From Arthrobacter oryzae (GTDB taxonomy: Bacteria; Actinomycetota; Actinomycetes; Actinomycetales; Micrococcaceae), in the NCBI RefSeq assembly GCF_030718995.1, contig NZ_CP132204.1, positions 806,001 to 870,000 on the forward strand: a stretch of DNA of 64,000 bases, given 5' to 3'. The notes under the pieces were generated by a model that searched no databases, had not been told where the DNA came from, and saw only the letters and a program-made list of their open reading frames with translations. Positions 1 to 8,632 of this stretch are shown piece by piece. How positions within the stretch are numbered: position 1 is the stretch's first letter; the number at the start of each line of letters is the position of its first letter. The position numbers were made by a program, and so were the translations under genes.

Positions 1-1319
1 GGCTGGTCGCCTTCTACCTGCTGTGTGCGGCCCTGCCGCTGGTGGTCCTCGCCCCCTGGGCGGGCCGGCTGGCGGACACCAGGGATTCCCGGACCCTCGC
101 GACGGCGGCTTCCGGGGTCAGTGCCGCGGCTGTCGCAGGCATGGGCCTGAGCATGCACTTCCTGGAAAACTACATCCCCGCGGTCTTCGTGCTGACTATC
201 GTGCTGAACGCGTGCCAGGCGGTGGCCGGCCCCACATTCCAGGCGCTGTTGCCCCGCATTGTTGGTGAAGAGCGGACGCCCCGCGCTGTCGGCACCATGC
301 AGGCGACCATCATGATCGCGGGAATGGCCGGTCCCGCTGCCGGCGGGCTGTTAAGTGGCTGGGGCGGCCCGGTACTGGTGTTTTCCGTCGCAACCGGCTG
401 TTACATCCTGATGGGAGCCGGCGCCTTCCTGATCCGGACCCGCCGTGGCACTGCCGCTGAACGCGCCGGCCGCGGCCAGCCCGCACTCATGGACGGGCTC
501 CGGCTTATCAGGCGGGACAGCCTGGTGTGGGCACTCGTGCTCGGCGCCCTGTTTTTCATTGCCGTGGGAGAAGCCACCAACGTCCTTGAAGTGTTCCTGC
601 TCAGGGGCGAGATGGGCGCCTCCAAAGAGCAGTACGGCCTGCTTATTGCCGCGTTTGCGCTGGGAATGGCCGCCGGGGCCGCCCTCGCCGGGCTGATCAA
701 GACATCCCCGGTCCGGCTCCGGGTCCTGCTGGGGTCCATGGCGCTAACGTCCGCGGTGCTCGCATTCATCGGGCTGGTGCCGACCGTGGACATCATGTTC
801 GTCGCCTACACCGGGATGGGCGTCTCCTGCGGTGTCCTCAACGCCTGCTTCGGGGCCATCGTGATCCTCCGGATGCCCGAGGAAGGCCGCGGTCAGGCGA
901 TGTCCATGATCGGCGGCCTGACCCGTGCCATCACCGTTGCAGCGCTGGCGTTGGGCGGCCTCTTAGGGGCGATGCTTCCGATCCGCTCCGGTTTCCTGCT
1001 GATCGGCGGGATTGGTGCGCTGGTGTCCCTCACCATCGCCATCACCGTGCTCTGGCGCTTCGGTTCAAATGATGGAGCTCCTGCCGTGCCGGGTGGTGCC
1101 GGAATCGAAGCCGCGGACCACAAAGACCCGGAAGAGGGCGGCCCCGCACCGGCCATTCCCGGTTCAGGCGGGCAGGAGGAACCCGTCGCGGACCAGGTTC
1201 CCGACTTCGGCGAGGAGCCCGTTCCGGAACGCTTCGCCGTCGAACCCGTCGCCCCCGCCCAGCAGCGCTTCAAGGGCGCCGATGATCTGCCCGACGGACA
1301 GATCGCCGTCGCACGCTGA
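1..1319 (+). CDS. MFS transporter, 5' end outside the window
   Basis: The frame is open to the window edge, so the N-terminus lies upstream. The visible part holds about nine or ten hydrophobic segments. Near its start a short loop (AGRLADTRD) fits the cytoplasmic MFS loop between helices 2 and 3, so this is probably a drug or metabolite exporter of the major facilitator superfamily; the substrate cannot be read. The membrane part ends near base 1060. A hydrophilic tail of about 85 residues rich in Pro, Gly and Glu follows. Its last 156 bases lie antisense to the 3' end of the convergent methyltransferase gene, so the tail may be read-through after loss of an older stop codon rather than a functional domain. 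Confidence 0.85.
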   Translation, partial: LVAFYLLCAALPLVVLAPWAGRLADTRDSRTLATAASGVSAAAVAGMGLSMHFLENYIPAVFVLTIVLNACQAVAGPTFQALLPRIVGEERTPRAVGTMQATIMIAGMAGPAAGGLLSGWGGPVLVFSVATGCYILMGAGAFLIRTRRGTAAERAGRGQPALMDGLRLIRRDSLVWALVLGALFFIAVGEATNVLEVFLLRGEMGASKEQYGLLIAAFALGMAAGAALAGLIKTSPVRLRVLLGSMALTSAVLAFIGLVPTVDIMFVAYTGMGVSCGVLNACFGAIVILRMPEEGRGQAMSMIGGLTRAITVAALALGGLLGAMLPIRSGFLLIGGIGALVSLTIAITVLWRFGSNDGAPAVPGGAGIEAADHKDPEEGGPAPAIPGSGGQEEPVADQVPDFGEEPVPERFAVEPVAPAQQRFKGADDLPDGQIAVAR

Positions 1320-2810
1320 CACGAAACCGGCGAGTTCGGTGCTCAGCAGGTTGGTGCGCCGAAGTCCTGCACCCTGGCGCAACAGGATCACGCCGGGGTG
1401 CTCCGCGCCCGGGCGCTGGTGCCGCTCCTCCGTGACGTCCTCCGCCACCAGCAAGTGGGTGGCGGCGAGGTTGTTGGCCGCCAGCCAGTCGGCCCGCTCC
1501 ACTGCTGCGCCCAGGTGCGGACCCACGGGCTGTTCGATGGGATAAGTGATCTCCTCGAAGCGGCTGATGACCCGTGCAGCGCCGGCAGCAGGGCGGCGCA
1601 GGAAGACCATGCCGAATCCGATCCCCGCCACGTTTCGTGAGGCGAAGTCGTCCAGGTAGGCGGCGTAGGCGTCCTGGTAGTGCCGCCGGTCGCGCGATTG
1701 GGAGGCGTCCTGCAGCCAGGTTTCGGCGTACTGTTCAGGCCCCACCAGTTCCCGCTGGATGAACCAGGCGTCCACGTCCGGACCAGCCCAGCTTTGCGGC
1801 CTTTCCTGCCACTCCGTGCCCGCCGCGACCTCCCAGTTGCCCAGCAGCTGGGCGGTTCCGGCGGGGGCGAGAACGGACGGCAGTTCCCTGACCAGTGATG
1901 CGACAATGTCGTCTCCGGGCAGGCCACCGTCCCGATAGGTGAACTGGTCGGCGGCGGCTTCGCCCTGGCTCCGGGGCGTGATGACGAACGGTGGGTTGGA
2001 CACCGCCAGGTCGAAGGTTTCACCGGCCACGGGCTCCAGCAGCGAGCCAAGGCGCAGGCTCACCCGGTCTTCCAGCCTGGCCGGATCGATGCGGAGCGCG
2101 TCGGCGTTGAGCAGCAGGTTGAACCGGGTAAAGGCCAGCGCCCGGGCGGAGATGTCCGTGGCTGTCACGTGGTCCGAGTGATGCAAGAGGTGGAAGGACT
2201 GGATGCCGCAGCCGGTGCCCAGGTCAAGGGCCCTTGGCACCGGGCGGCGGATGGTGGTCTGCACCAGCGTGGTGGAGGCCTGCCCGATCCCCAGCACATG
2301 GTCGTGGCGGAGGACGCCGGGCTGCTGGTGTGCCGCGAGGTCGCTGGCCACCCAGAGGTCGGCGCCGGGCGCATCGCTGCCGTTCCCGCCCCACCCGTAG
2401 GGCCGCAGATCGGCTTTCGCCGTGATGGCCTCCGTGCCGGTCCCTCCCGGCGATGCGGGAGCTTCAACGAGCCCCAGCGTGAGGAGACCCTCCGTGCGGA
2501 TCCCCGGCAGGGCGGCGTCGAGCACGTCTGCGCGCTGCGGCACCGCCAACAGCCACAGGCGTACGACGGCGGCCAGCGCCGCTGCGTCCGGGTCGCCCTT
2601 CGCGGCGGCTTCGGTGGCTATCAACGCCGGGATGAGCTGGTCGCGGCCGAGCGCGGAGTAGGCGGACTCCCCCAGCAGCCCCGCCACTCCGTCCACGGTG
2701 TACCCGATGGCAAGCAGGTCCGTGGCGAGCGCGGAGAGCAGTTCCGGGAGGTCGCTGCGCGGGGCGTCGGAAGTGTTGCCGGCCGTGAAGTGCATCGCTG
2801 TTTCAGTCAC
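1164..2810 (-). CDS. class I SAM-dependent methyltransferase
   Basis: 548 residues. SAM-binding motif I is LDLGTGCG at about residues 195-202, followed by the acidic end of strand 2 (TATDIS). The catalytic-type motif NPPF at 272-275 is typical of N6-adenine, N2-guanine and glutamine (PrmC-like) methyltransferases, so the target is an amino or amide nitrogen; which one cannot be told. The N-terminal ~190 residues form an all-helical region with no recognised motif, and a C-terminal region of ~200 residues may be a winged-helix extension. The GTG start is preceded by a -10-like TAGACT six bases upstream, fitting a leaderless mRNA. The gene is convergent with the MFS gene and overlaps it by 156 bases. 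Confidence 0.85.
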   Translation of the reverse strand: MTETAMHFTAGNTSDAPRSDLPELLSALATDLLAIGYTVDGVAGLLGESAYSALGRDQLIPALIATEAAAKGDPDAAALAAVVRLWLLAVPQRADVLDAALPGIRTEGLLTLGLVEAPASPGGTGTEAITAKADLRPYGWGGNGSDAPGADLWVASDLAAHQQPGVLRHDHVLGIGQASTTLVQTTIRRPVPRALDLGTGCGIQSFHLLHHSDHVTATDISARALAFTRFNLLLNADALRIDPARLEDRVSLRLGSLLEPVAGETFDLAVSNPPFVITPRSQGEAAADQFTYRDGGLPGDDIVASLVRELPSVLAPAGTAQLLGNWEVAAGTEWQERPQSWAGPDVDAWFIQRELVGPEQYAETWLQDASQSRDRRHYQDAYAAYLDDFASRNVAGIGFGMVFLRRPAAGAARVISRFEEITYPIEQPVGPHLGAAVERADWLAANNLAATHLLVAEDVTEERHQRPGAEHPGVILLRQGAGLRRTNLLSTELAGFVSACDGDLSVGQIIGALEALLGGGDGFDGEAFRNGLLAEVGNLVRDGFLLPA

Positions 2811-2816
2811 TGTGCA

Positions 2817-2822
2817 AGTCTA
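2817..2822 (-). promoter_or_regulatory. leaderless -10 box of the methyltransferase
   Basis: TAGACT on the minus strand, six bases before the GTG start. No ribosome binding site fits between them. No clear -35 box is visible. Confidence 0.5.
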
Positions 2823-2897
2823 TGGTTCGGGCCGCGCCAGCCGGGCTGCGATCATCAGGCTCGCACCCCGTACGGCGGAATTGTCGGCGGCACCACC

Positions 2898-2903
2898 TAT
2901 GCT
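2898..2903 (+). promoter_or_regulatory. leaderless -10 box of the NYN gene
   Basis: TATGCT, seven bases before the ATG at 2911. This decides the start at 2911 over the in-frame upstream ATG at 2899, which would lie inside the -10 box. Confidence 0.5.
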
Positions 2904-2910
2904 TCAGAGC

Positions 2911-4098
2911 ATGAGCCGCAAAAGTGTGATCTTCGTTGACGCAGGTTTTCTCCTGGCCACGGGCGGTCTTCGGGTCACGGGGAATTCGCTGCGTTCTGCG
3001 TTTTCCGTCCAGTACAAGAGCCTCGCGGACGGCATCCAGTCTTTTGTGAGCGAGCGCGACAGCCGGGATCTGCTGAGGATGTACTGGTATGACGCCGCCA
3101 AGGATGGCGTGTTCAGCGATGAGCACAAGCGGATCGGCCTGCTGCCGGGCGTCAAAGTACGGCTGGGGCGGATGTCCTACAACGGCGAGCAGAAGGGTGT
3201 TGACCTCAAGCTCGGCCTGGACCTTGTGGGGGTCGCCCGGAACCGTTCGGCCGACGTCGCCTATCTGCTCTCCGGCGACGACGACCTCGCCGAAGCGGTG
3301 GAAGCCGCCCAGGACCTCGGCATGAAGGTGGTGCTGCTGGGGATCGAGAACCAGGGCCACCGGCTGGGAGTCACTGCGGTGGCGGAGCACCTGGCCCTGC
3401 AGGTGGACGACATCGCCACCCTGCCGCAATCGCTCCTGGACCGTTGCTTTGCCAAGTCGGCCCCGGTGGTTGCTGCCTATGCTGCCGCGTCCTCTGAAAC
3501 CGGGGTTGAAGTCAGCGTGTCCGGCAACGGCGCGGGCCCCGCTCCCGGCACGCGACCTTTCCCGGGGCCGGGCATGGTTCCCGCCCTGGGAGCTGTAGCG
3601 GCCGAAGAGGGAGAAGCCGCTGCCGATGCGGAAGCTGCCGCCGGTGCCGGCACGGAGGCCGCCGAATCCCCCGCGGCTGCAGCGCGCGCCGCTGCTTCCG
3701 TTGCCGCCGGGCCGACCGGTCCATCAGGGAGGCCGGTGCCCACGCCGGGTCCGAGACGTGTGCCGCAGGATGTGCGGCCTGTTCCGGCAGCCGGCGCCGT
3801 GCGGCGGGAGCCCGTGTATTCCACTGCAACCGGCGCACCTGCAGCCCAAAGCCCCTGGTTCGACCTCGTGGAGAGTGCCGAAGCAGTGGCTGTCAGCCTC
3901 GCGGACAACTGGCACGGCAGCGTCAGCCAGCGTGAACTGAGCGAACTCCTTGCCGAACGCCCGCTGCTCCCGCCGACCATAGACCGGGTCCTGATCAAGG
4001 ACTGTGCCGCGAAGATCGGTGAGGCGAAGACCGACCTCCAGGACATCCGCAAGGCCATCCGGGCAGCGTTCTGGCGCCGACTCGATGAGCTCGTGTAA
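2911..4098 (+). CDS. NYN domain ribonuclease-like protein with C-terminal OST-HTH-like domain
   Basis: 395 residues. Residues 1-170 form a NYN (PIN-like) domain. Asp10 in VIFVDAG, Asp98 in GVDLKLGLD and Asp123-125 in LLSGDDD sit where the metal-binding acidic residues of this nuclease family lie. A linker of about 150 residues rich in Ala, Pro and Gly follows. The last ~80 residues (from WFDLVESA) look like a LOTUS/OST-HTH RNA-binding domain. RNA cleavage or RNA quality control is likely by family, but the substrate is unknown. The gene is divergent from the methyltransferase with 100 bases between them, and both have leaderless -10 boxes. Confidence 0.85.
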   Translation: MSRKSVIFVDAGFLLATGGLRVTGNSLRSAFSVQYKSLADGIQSFVSERDSRDLLRMYWYDAAKDGVFSDEHKRIGLLPGVKVRLGRMSYNGEQKGVDLKLGLDLVGVARNRSADVAYLLSGDDDLAEAVEAAQDLGMKVVLLGIENQGHRLGVTAVAEHLALQVDDIATLPQSLLDRCFAKSAPVVAAYAAASSETGVEVSVSGNGAGPAPGTRPFPGPGMVPALGAVAAEEGEAAADAEAAAGAGTEAAESPAAAARAAASVAAGPTGPSGRPVPTPGPRRVPQDVRPVPAAGAVRREPVYSTATGAPAAQSPWFDLVESAEAVAVSLADNWHGSVSQRELSELLAERPLLPPTIDRVLIKDCAAKIGEAKTDLQDIRKAIRAAFWRRLDELV

Positions 4099-4193
4099 CA
4101 GCACCGGTCACAGCATTAGGCAGTGAGCGCCGGGCGGCGCTGAGCGGTCAACTCCAGGCCCGCCAGGGGTCCGGGCGGGACCGTCGCAACGGG

Positions 4194-4199
4194 TAAGTT
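4194..4199 (+). promoter_or_regulatory. leaderless -10 box of the first lipoprotein gene
   Basis: TAAGTT, six bases before the ATG at 4206. There is no room for a normal ribosome binding site. Confidence 0.45.
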
Positions 4200-4205
4200 G
4201 GAAGT

Positions 4206-4664
4206 ATGTTTCCACGTACCTCCGGGCCCCGGCGGCCCGCGCTGAGTCGCGTCGCCGGCACGGCGGCCGCGGCCGCCTGCCTCGTAATTGCCGCCTCGGC
4301 CTGCTCGTCAGCCGTATCGATCGAGAATGCCGACGTTCCCGCCTGGCGGGCCACGGCCCTGCCGACAGCCAGCGGAACCGTCCTTGAGGACGCCGGCAAG
4401 ATCCTCAACCGTGAGCCACTGGTCAAGGACGCGGCGGACGTTCCGGCCGGTGTGTACACCCTGACCATGACGTGCGACGGCGGAGGCAAGGCCTTCTTCA
4501 CCGTCACCGCGGGCGGCACGAAGCTCGCCGAAGCGGGCGCCGCCTGCAACGGCAGCCGCGAGCGCGCAAAGATAACCGTGCCCGCCGCCGGCCGCGTGCA
4601 GGTCAGCACGGCCAGCGTGGATGCACCGCTCATCTACGCCTATCACCTGGCGGCAGGAAGCTAG
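4206..4664 (+). CDS. lipoprotein, first of four related genes (family unknown)
   Basis: 152 residues. An Arg-rich N-terminus, a hydrophobic stretch and ASAC with Cys33 indicate a secreted lipoprotein, though the -3 residue is Ala rather than the usual Leu. The C-terminal ~75 residues carry the pattern shared by the cluster: AGVYTLTMTC with Cys90, a second Cys at 114, then a Tyr near the end (YAYHL). The two cysteines probably form a disulfide outside the cell. I do not recognise the family. The three genes that follow on the same strand encode proteins of the same architecture, which suggests local duplication. Confidence 0.75.
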   Translation: MFPRTSGPRRPALSRVAGTAAAAACLVIAASACSSAVSIENADVPAWRATALPTASGTVLEDAGKILNREPLVKDAADVPAGVYTLTMTCDGGGKAFFTVTAGGTKLAEAGAACNGSRERAKITVPAAGRVQVSTASVDAPLIYAYHLAAGS

Positions 4665-4708
4665 CTTCGGCTGGCGGGGGTGTGACTTGCATCGTCCGCA
4701 TGGGTGCG

Positions 4709-4714
4709 TATGCT
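4709..4714 (+). promoter_or_regulatory. leaderless -10 box of the second lipoprotein gene
   Basis: TATGCT, seven bases before the ATG at 4722. It supports 4722 as the start over the upstream in-frame ATG at 4710, which lies inside the box sequence. Confidence 0.45.
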
Positions 4715-4721
4715 CAGGGGC

Positions 4722-5576
4722 ATGTCAGCTCTTTGGGGGAAGCGGATGTTGGGCGTCAGGGCGATTATGCCCGTTCTGATCCCGCTTGTGGCGGCGCTGG
4801 CAGGTTGTGAATACCCGGACGACCGTGAGGTGACGGGCGGCGCTGTATCCCCGCCGCCGTCGGACTCCAGCCCGGAGAGCCGGGTTACGCCCCACAGCCA
4901 GCAGGCCTACATCGATGCACTGTCGGAGCTGCTCGGGCCGCCGGGCGACGACCGCCTTCCTTATGCTGCGGGAAACGCGGCGTCGTGGGCGGCGGACATT
5001 TCCGCAGGAGAATATTTCCTCACGGCTGCCTGCGTGGCCGCGCCGGGTGCCGAGCTCACGGTGCAGTCAGGCAGTGCCGAGCCGGAACGCACATCATTCA
5101 GGTGCGGCATGGGCAAGGTGCTGTACCTGGATCACAAAGGCGGCCCGATCAACGCCCGAGTTGTTCCGTCCCCGGATGCGCCGTATGGGTACACAGGCCT
5201 CAGGCTGGACCCGGATCCGGCTCCCCGGGGTCCGTCCGCCGCTGAAACGACTGCCTGGGCGGCCGGGATGCTCGGCGCCGAACGGCCAGGCGAATTCCGG
5301 GGCTACCCCTGGGCAGGCAAGTGGCATCATTCCGGGCCGGTCGACGTGCCGGGGATGCTCACCATGACGTTAGTTTGCCAAGGCCCGGCCACCGTCGACG
5401 TCACCGTTCTCCAGCCCAGGGGTGAGGACCTTTTCTCCGGCACCGTTCCCTGCGGCAGGCCGTTTCCCGCGGACGTTCCGGTCGGTCGGGAGGGAGTTAT
5501 GGTGATGGTGGACTCGAACAACTATCCCGTCCAGGCCGCCTACAGCCTGGTGCCCGCCGCCGGGAGCGGGCAGTAA
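4722..5576 (+). CDS. lipoprotein with two copies of the cluster domain
   Basis: 284 residues from the ATG at 4722; ATG 4746 is another possible start. The signal peptide ends in LAGC with Cys29, followed by Glu-Tyr, a signature repeated in the next two genes. The protein holds the cluster's two-cysteine domain twice. The first copy has AGEYFLTAAC and a later RCGMG; the second has LTMTLVC and a later PCGRP. The tandem duplication explains why it is about 100 residues longer than its neighbours. It probably sits on the outer face of the membrane. The function is unknown. The stop overlaps the next start as TAATG, so the two are likely translationally coupled. Confidence 0.75.
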   Translation: MSALWGKRMLGVRAIMPVLIPLVAALAGCEYPDDREVTGGAVSPPPSDSSPESRVTPHSQQAYIDALSELLGPPGDDRLPYAAGNAASWAADISAGEYFLTAACVAAPGAELTVQSGSAEPERTSFRCGMGKVLYLDHKGGPINARVVPSPDAPYGYTGLRLDPDPAPRGPSAAETTAWAAGMLGAERPGEFRGYPWAGKWHHSGPVDVPGMLTMTLVCQGPATVDVTVLQPRGEDLFSGTVPCGRPFPADVPVGREGVMVMVDSNNYPVQAAYSLVPAAGSGQ

Positions 5577-6124
5577 TGGCTGACCGGGTGGGACAGGGCG
5601 CGGTGTTCCTGGCCGCTGTCCTGCTCGCCGCCGGCGCGGCCGGGTGTGAATACGCGAACGACGTCGGGCCAGACCCGTCGCGACCGTCCGGGACAGGAAC
5701 CACCGCGGCAGCCGGCCCCTTTCCGATCGCCTCCGTCGATCCCGAACTTGAGGCTGAGCTGGAACGCAACAAGGGCGCCGTGGAACTGATGATGGCGGAC
5801 GTTCCCGCGGGTGCGGGCGGGGCAGCCGGTGGCATCAGCGGGCACAGTGCAGCCGGAGGCGGTTTGACGTACAACGGCGTCCTCACGAACGCGGGCACGT
5901 ACACGGTGACGGCGGCCTGTATGGGCGCAGTGGAGGCGCAGTTGGTGATCACCTCGCGCGGAGCCGCGGGCAACTCCGAGGTCATCGATGTGCCGTGCGG
6001 GGAACCGGTCAGGCGGCAGCTTCAGCTTGGCACCGGGCCTGTGACTGCCTACCTGGTCAGTCCGGACGAAAGCCGGGTGCACAAAGCGGCTGTGGGCGCT
6101 GTACGCATCGGTTCAGCGCCCTGA
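5576..6124 (+). CDS. lipoprotein, third of the cluster
   Basis: 182 residues. The signal sequence ends in AAGC with Cys24 followed by Glu-Tyr-Ala, the same GCEY signature as the genes on both sides. A low-complexity spacer leads to the conserved domain: AGTYTVTAAC, then VPCGEP about 35 residues later. The final Tyr position is replaced, as the sequence ends in VGAVRI. The start codon overlaps the upstream stop (TAATG), which fixes the start. I do not know the function. Confidence 0.75.
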   Translation: MADRVGQGAVFLAAVLLAAGAAGCEYANDVGPDPSRPSGTGTTAAAGPFPIASVDPELEAELERNKGAVELMMADVPAGAGGAAGGISGHSAAGGGLTYNGVLTNAGTYTVTAACMGAVEAQLVITSRGAAGNSEVIDVPCGEPVRRQLQLGTGPVTAYLVSPDESRVHKAAVGAVRIGSAP

Positions 6125-6211
6125 CACCGCGTTCTGACGTTACGTGCCGACAGGGACGGCGCTGTTTTGGTGCCGTCCGGAACCTCTCTGGTTTGAAGCT
6201 GGCGGCAGGCC

Positions 6212-6217
6212 TAGAGT
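6212..6217 (+). promoter_or_regulatory. leaderless -10 box of the fourth lipoprotein gene
   Basis: TAGAGT, six bases before the ATG at 6224. Confidence 0.45.
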
Positions 6218-6223
6218 CGGAGT

Positions 6224-6763
6224 ATGCACACTGTGCAGGCACCCCGGGTGCCACGGCGGACGGCCGCGGCGGCCGCCGTCGTGCTTTCCGGGGTGCTGGC
6301 CGGCGCGGTTGCGCTGAGCGGTTGTGAGTACGTGTACGACGACGGCCGCGGGCCGTTGCCCACCGCGACGTCGCCGCCGTTCACGGACGCGGCGCTCCCG
6401 CAGGATCCCCGGCGGAACCTCCCGGTGACCGGGGCGGAACTTGACGACTGGGTTGAGCGGGTCCTCCCGGACACGGCGGGCCAGGTCTTCCACACGGGCT
6501 TCGGACTGCTCAAAGCGGGCACCACACGCCAGGAGAGCACAGGGCATCTGCCCAGCGGGACATACTCGCTGACGCTAGCCTGCAAGAGCCAGCGCAGAGT
6601 GTCGTTCACGGTGCGCAACGGGGAACTGGCGCTCGTGGACCTGAGCCTGCGGTGTGGAACGTCCAGGGTGAACGTGATCTATGTTTCCGAGGACGCCGTG
6701 CTCAGCGTGGAGGTGGCGGCCCAGACCGCTGCGAACTTCGCCTACCGGTTCAGCCGGATCTGA
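6224..6763 (+). CDS. lipoprotein, fourth of the cluster
   Basis: 179 residues. The lipobox LSGC (Cys34) is followed by Glu-Tyr, as in the two preceding genes. The C-terminal domain again shows SGTYSLTLAC and a later LRCGTS, and ends in FAYRFSRI. The gene has its own leaderless -10 box and is separated by about 100 bases from the third gene, so the cluster may be two or three transcripts. It converges on trhO with only 24 bases between the two stops. Confidence 0.75.
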   Translation: MHTVQAPRVPRRTAAAAAVVLSGVLAGAVALSGCEYVYDDGRGPLPTATSPPFTDAALPQDPRRNLPVTGAELDDWVERVLPDTAGQVFHTGFGLLKAGTTRQESTGHLPSGTYSLTLACKSQRRVSFTVRNGELALVDLSLRCGTSRVNVIYVSEDAVLSVEVAAQTAANFAYRFSRI

Positions 6764-6787
6764 ACACCGGTCTAATCCGAAAACCGG

Positions 6788-7681
6788 CTACGCGGCGCAT
6801 CCTTCCGGGCACCGGAGGGTCTCCGGGCTGGAGGCGCAGTCCGGGCAGTAGAGCGTGAGGGTGCGGCAGCTCGGGTTGGAGCAATTCTCGAACTTGCTGG
6901 TGGGGGCCGAACAGCGCACACATTCACCGATGGTCTTGGCGTCCTCGCTGAATTCGAGGTGCATGCGCTTGTCGAAGACGTAGAGGGAACCCTCCCAGAG
7001 GCCCTGGTCCTTGAAGGTTTCGCCATAGCGGACGATCCCGCCGTCGAGCTGGTACACCTCCTTGAACCCCCGGTTCACCATGAGGCTGGAGAGAACTTCG
7101 CAGCGGATGCCGCCGGTGCAGTAGGTCACCACGGGCTTGTCCTTGAGGGCGTCGTACTTGCCGGACTCAAGTTCCTTGATGAAGTCGTGGGTGGTGGCCA
7201 CGTCCGGAACGATGGCGTCCTTGAATTTGCCGATCTGGGCTTCGAACGCGTTGCGGCCGTCGAAGAACACCACGTCCTCGCCGCGTTCCTTCTTGGCGTC
7301 CACCAGCTGGTGGAGTTCCTCAGGCTTGAGGTGGGTGCCTCCGCCCACGACGCCGTCGGCATTGACCTTGAGTTCGCCGGGGGCTCCGAAGGACACGATC
7401 TCGTCCCGGACTTTGACACTGAGGCGGGGAAAGTCGGCAGCTCCGCCGTCGGACCACTTGACGTCAATTCCGTGGAAGCCCTTGTATTCGCGTGTTGTCT
7501 TCACGTACTGCTTGACGGCGTTCAGCTCGCCGCCTACGGTCGCGTTGATGCCGTCCTTGGAGATGAGGATGCGTCCGGTCAGGCCCAGCTTCTCGCAGAG
7601 GGCACGCTGCCAGAGGCGCACGGCGTCGGGGTCGGCGAGCGGAGTAAAGCCGTAAAAGAGCACAATCCTGTTTAGAGCCAC
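6788..7681 (-). CDS. trhO: oxygen-dependent tRNA uridine(34) hydroxylase TrhO (YceA family)
   Basis: 297 residues, usual for the family. The N-terminal acylphosphatase-like part ([18 protein letters not shown]) precedes a rhodanese domain with the active-site Cys188 in [10 protein letters not shown]. The C-terminus is a cysteine-rich, probably zinc-binding region with CVRC, CSNPSC and CPDC. The family makes 5-hydroxyuridine at the wobble position of tRNAs. The GTG start has TACCCT seven bases upstream, so the mRNA is probably leaderless. Confidence 0.93.
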   Translation of the reverse strand: MALNRIVLFYGFTPLADPDAVRLWQRALCEKLGLTGRILISKDGINATVGGELNAVKQYVKTTREYKGFHGIDVKWSDGGAADFPRLSVKVRDEIVSFGAPGELKVNADGVVGGGTHLKPEELHQLVDAKKERGEDVVFFDGRNAFEAQIGKFKDAIVPDVATTHDFIKELESGKYDALKDKPVVTYCTGGIRCEVLSSLMVNRGFKEVYQLDGGIVRYGETFKDQGLWEGSLYVFDKRMHLEFSEDAKTIGECVRCSAPTSKFENCSNPSCRTLTLYCPDCASSPETLRCPEGCAA

Positions 7682-7688
7682 GCATTTA

Positions 7689-7694
7689 AGGGTA
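7689..7694 (-). promoter_or_regulatory. leaderless -10 box of trhO
   Basis: TACCCT on the minus strand, seven bases before the GTG start of trhO. Confidence 0.45.
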
Positions 7695-7813
7695 CTTGTT
7701 GACTGAAAGCGCCCGAAACGGGGCCTTAGACCCTACCGGCGGCGTCGGTCACAATTCGGTAAGCAAGACTGTTTCCCGAACCCTGACCCCTGTTGCTGAG
7801 GGCACCGCTGGAA

Positions 7814-7819
7814 TACTCT
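7814..7819 (+). promoter_or_regulatory. leaderless -10 box of the GNAT gene
   Basis: TACTCT, six bases before the ATG at 7826. It supports this ATG over the upstream in-frame TTG at 7793. Confidence 0.5.
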
Positions 7820-7825
7820 CATCAC

Positions 7826-8518
7826 ATGAGCCCAGACGCCATGGTTGAAGACATCACCCGCCTCGTGGAAATCTGGGTGACCGGATGGGCCGGTTGCCGA
7901 GGCTACGAGACGCGGATGGAAGGCCGCTTCCCGGCGGTCCTGCGCGCGGACACCACCGGGGACTGGGAATACTTCGCCCACGATCCGTCGGACACCGAAT
8001 TCTCCGAGCTTGCAGCCAGGACCGCTGAAGCACCGGCCCGGATCCTGACCGTCCTCACCAACGATGTGCAGCGATATTCCTATCTGGCCCAGCAGGTGGG
8101 CCTCAAGGTCACCTCCGCCTCCCAGACAATGATGATCGTGGACATGGAAACCCAGGACTCCGAAGATCCCTGGCTCTCGGATGATGACCTGAAACTGACC
8201 ACATCCAAGAGCGACGGCGTCCACCATGCCGTGGTGCGCGCCGGCGAATCCCTGGCGGCGAGCGGTCGCGTATTCGTGGTGGGCCACACCGCGGTGTTCG
8301 ACAAGATCGTCACCGAACCGGCCTATCAGCGGCGCGGGCTGGGCAGTTTCATCATGAAGGCGCTGGCGGCGCAGGCCTTCGAACACGATGTGGAAAACGG
8401 TCTGTTGCTGGCGTCCCTGGACGGTCAGAAGCTGTATTCGCACCTGGGCTGGACAACGCTGTGCCATGTGCTCATGCTGTCTGCCTCCGACGAGGGCGCC
8501 GACCTTTCCGTCGGCTGA
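7826..8518 (+). CDS. GNAT family N-acetyltransferase
   Basis: 230 residues. Acetyl-CoA binding motif A is visible as TEPAYQRRGLGSFIMKAL with the R/Q-x-x-G-x-G/A signature, followed by the typical YSHLGW near the C-terminus. The N-terminal half shows no recognised motif and may be a second, degenerate GNAT fold. The acceptor substrate is unknown. The gene is divergent from trhO. Confidence 0.85.
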   Translation: MSPDAMVEDITRLVEIWVTGWAGCRGYETRMEGRFPAVLRADTTGDWEYFAHDPSDTEFSELAARTAEAPARILTVLTNDVQRYSYLAQQVGLKVTSASQTMMIVDMETQDSEDPWLSDDDLKLTTSKSDGVHHAVVRAGESLAASGRVFVVGHTAVFDKIVTEPAYQRRGLGSFIMKALAAQAFEHDVENGLLLASLDGQKLYSHLGWTTLCHVLMLSASDEGADLSVG

Positions 8519-8632
8519 CCCCGCGTCCTGCACGTCGGCTGCCCCTGCCGGCGCTGCCGGCTGCTGATGCTGCCAGGTGCTGATCCGGGCTTCTCCTGCG
8601 GGCGATTTGAGCCCGGATGAAACAATATTGAA

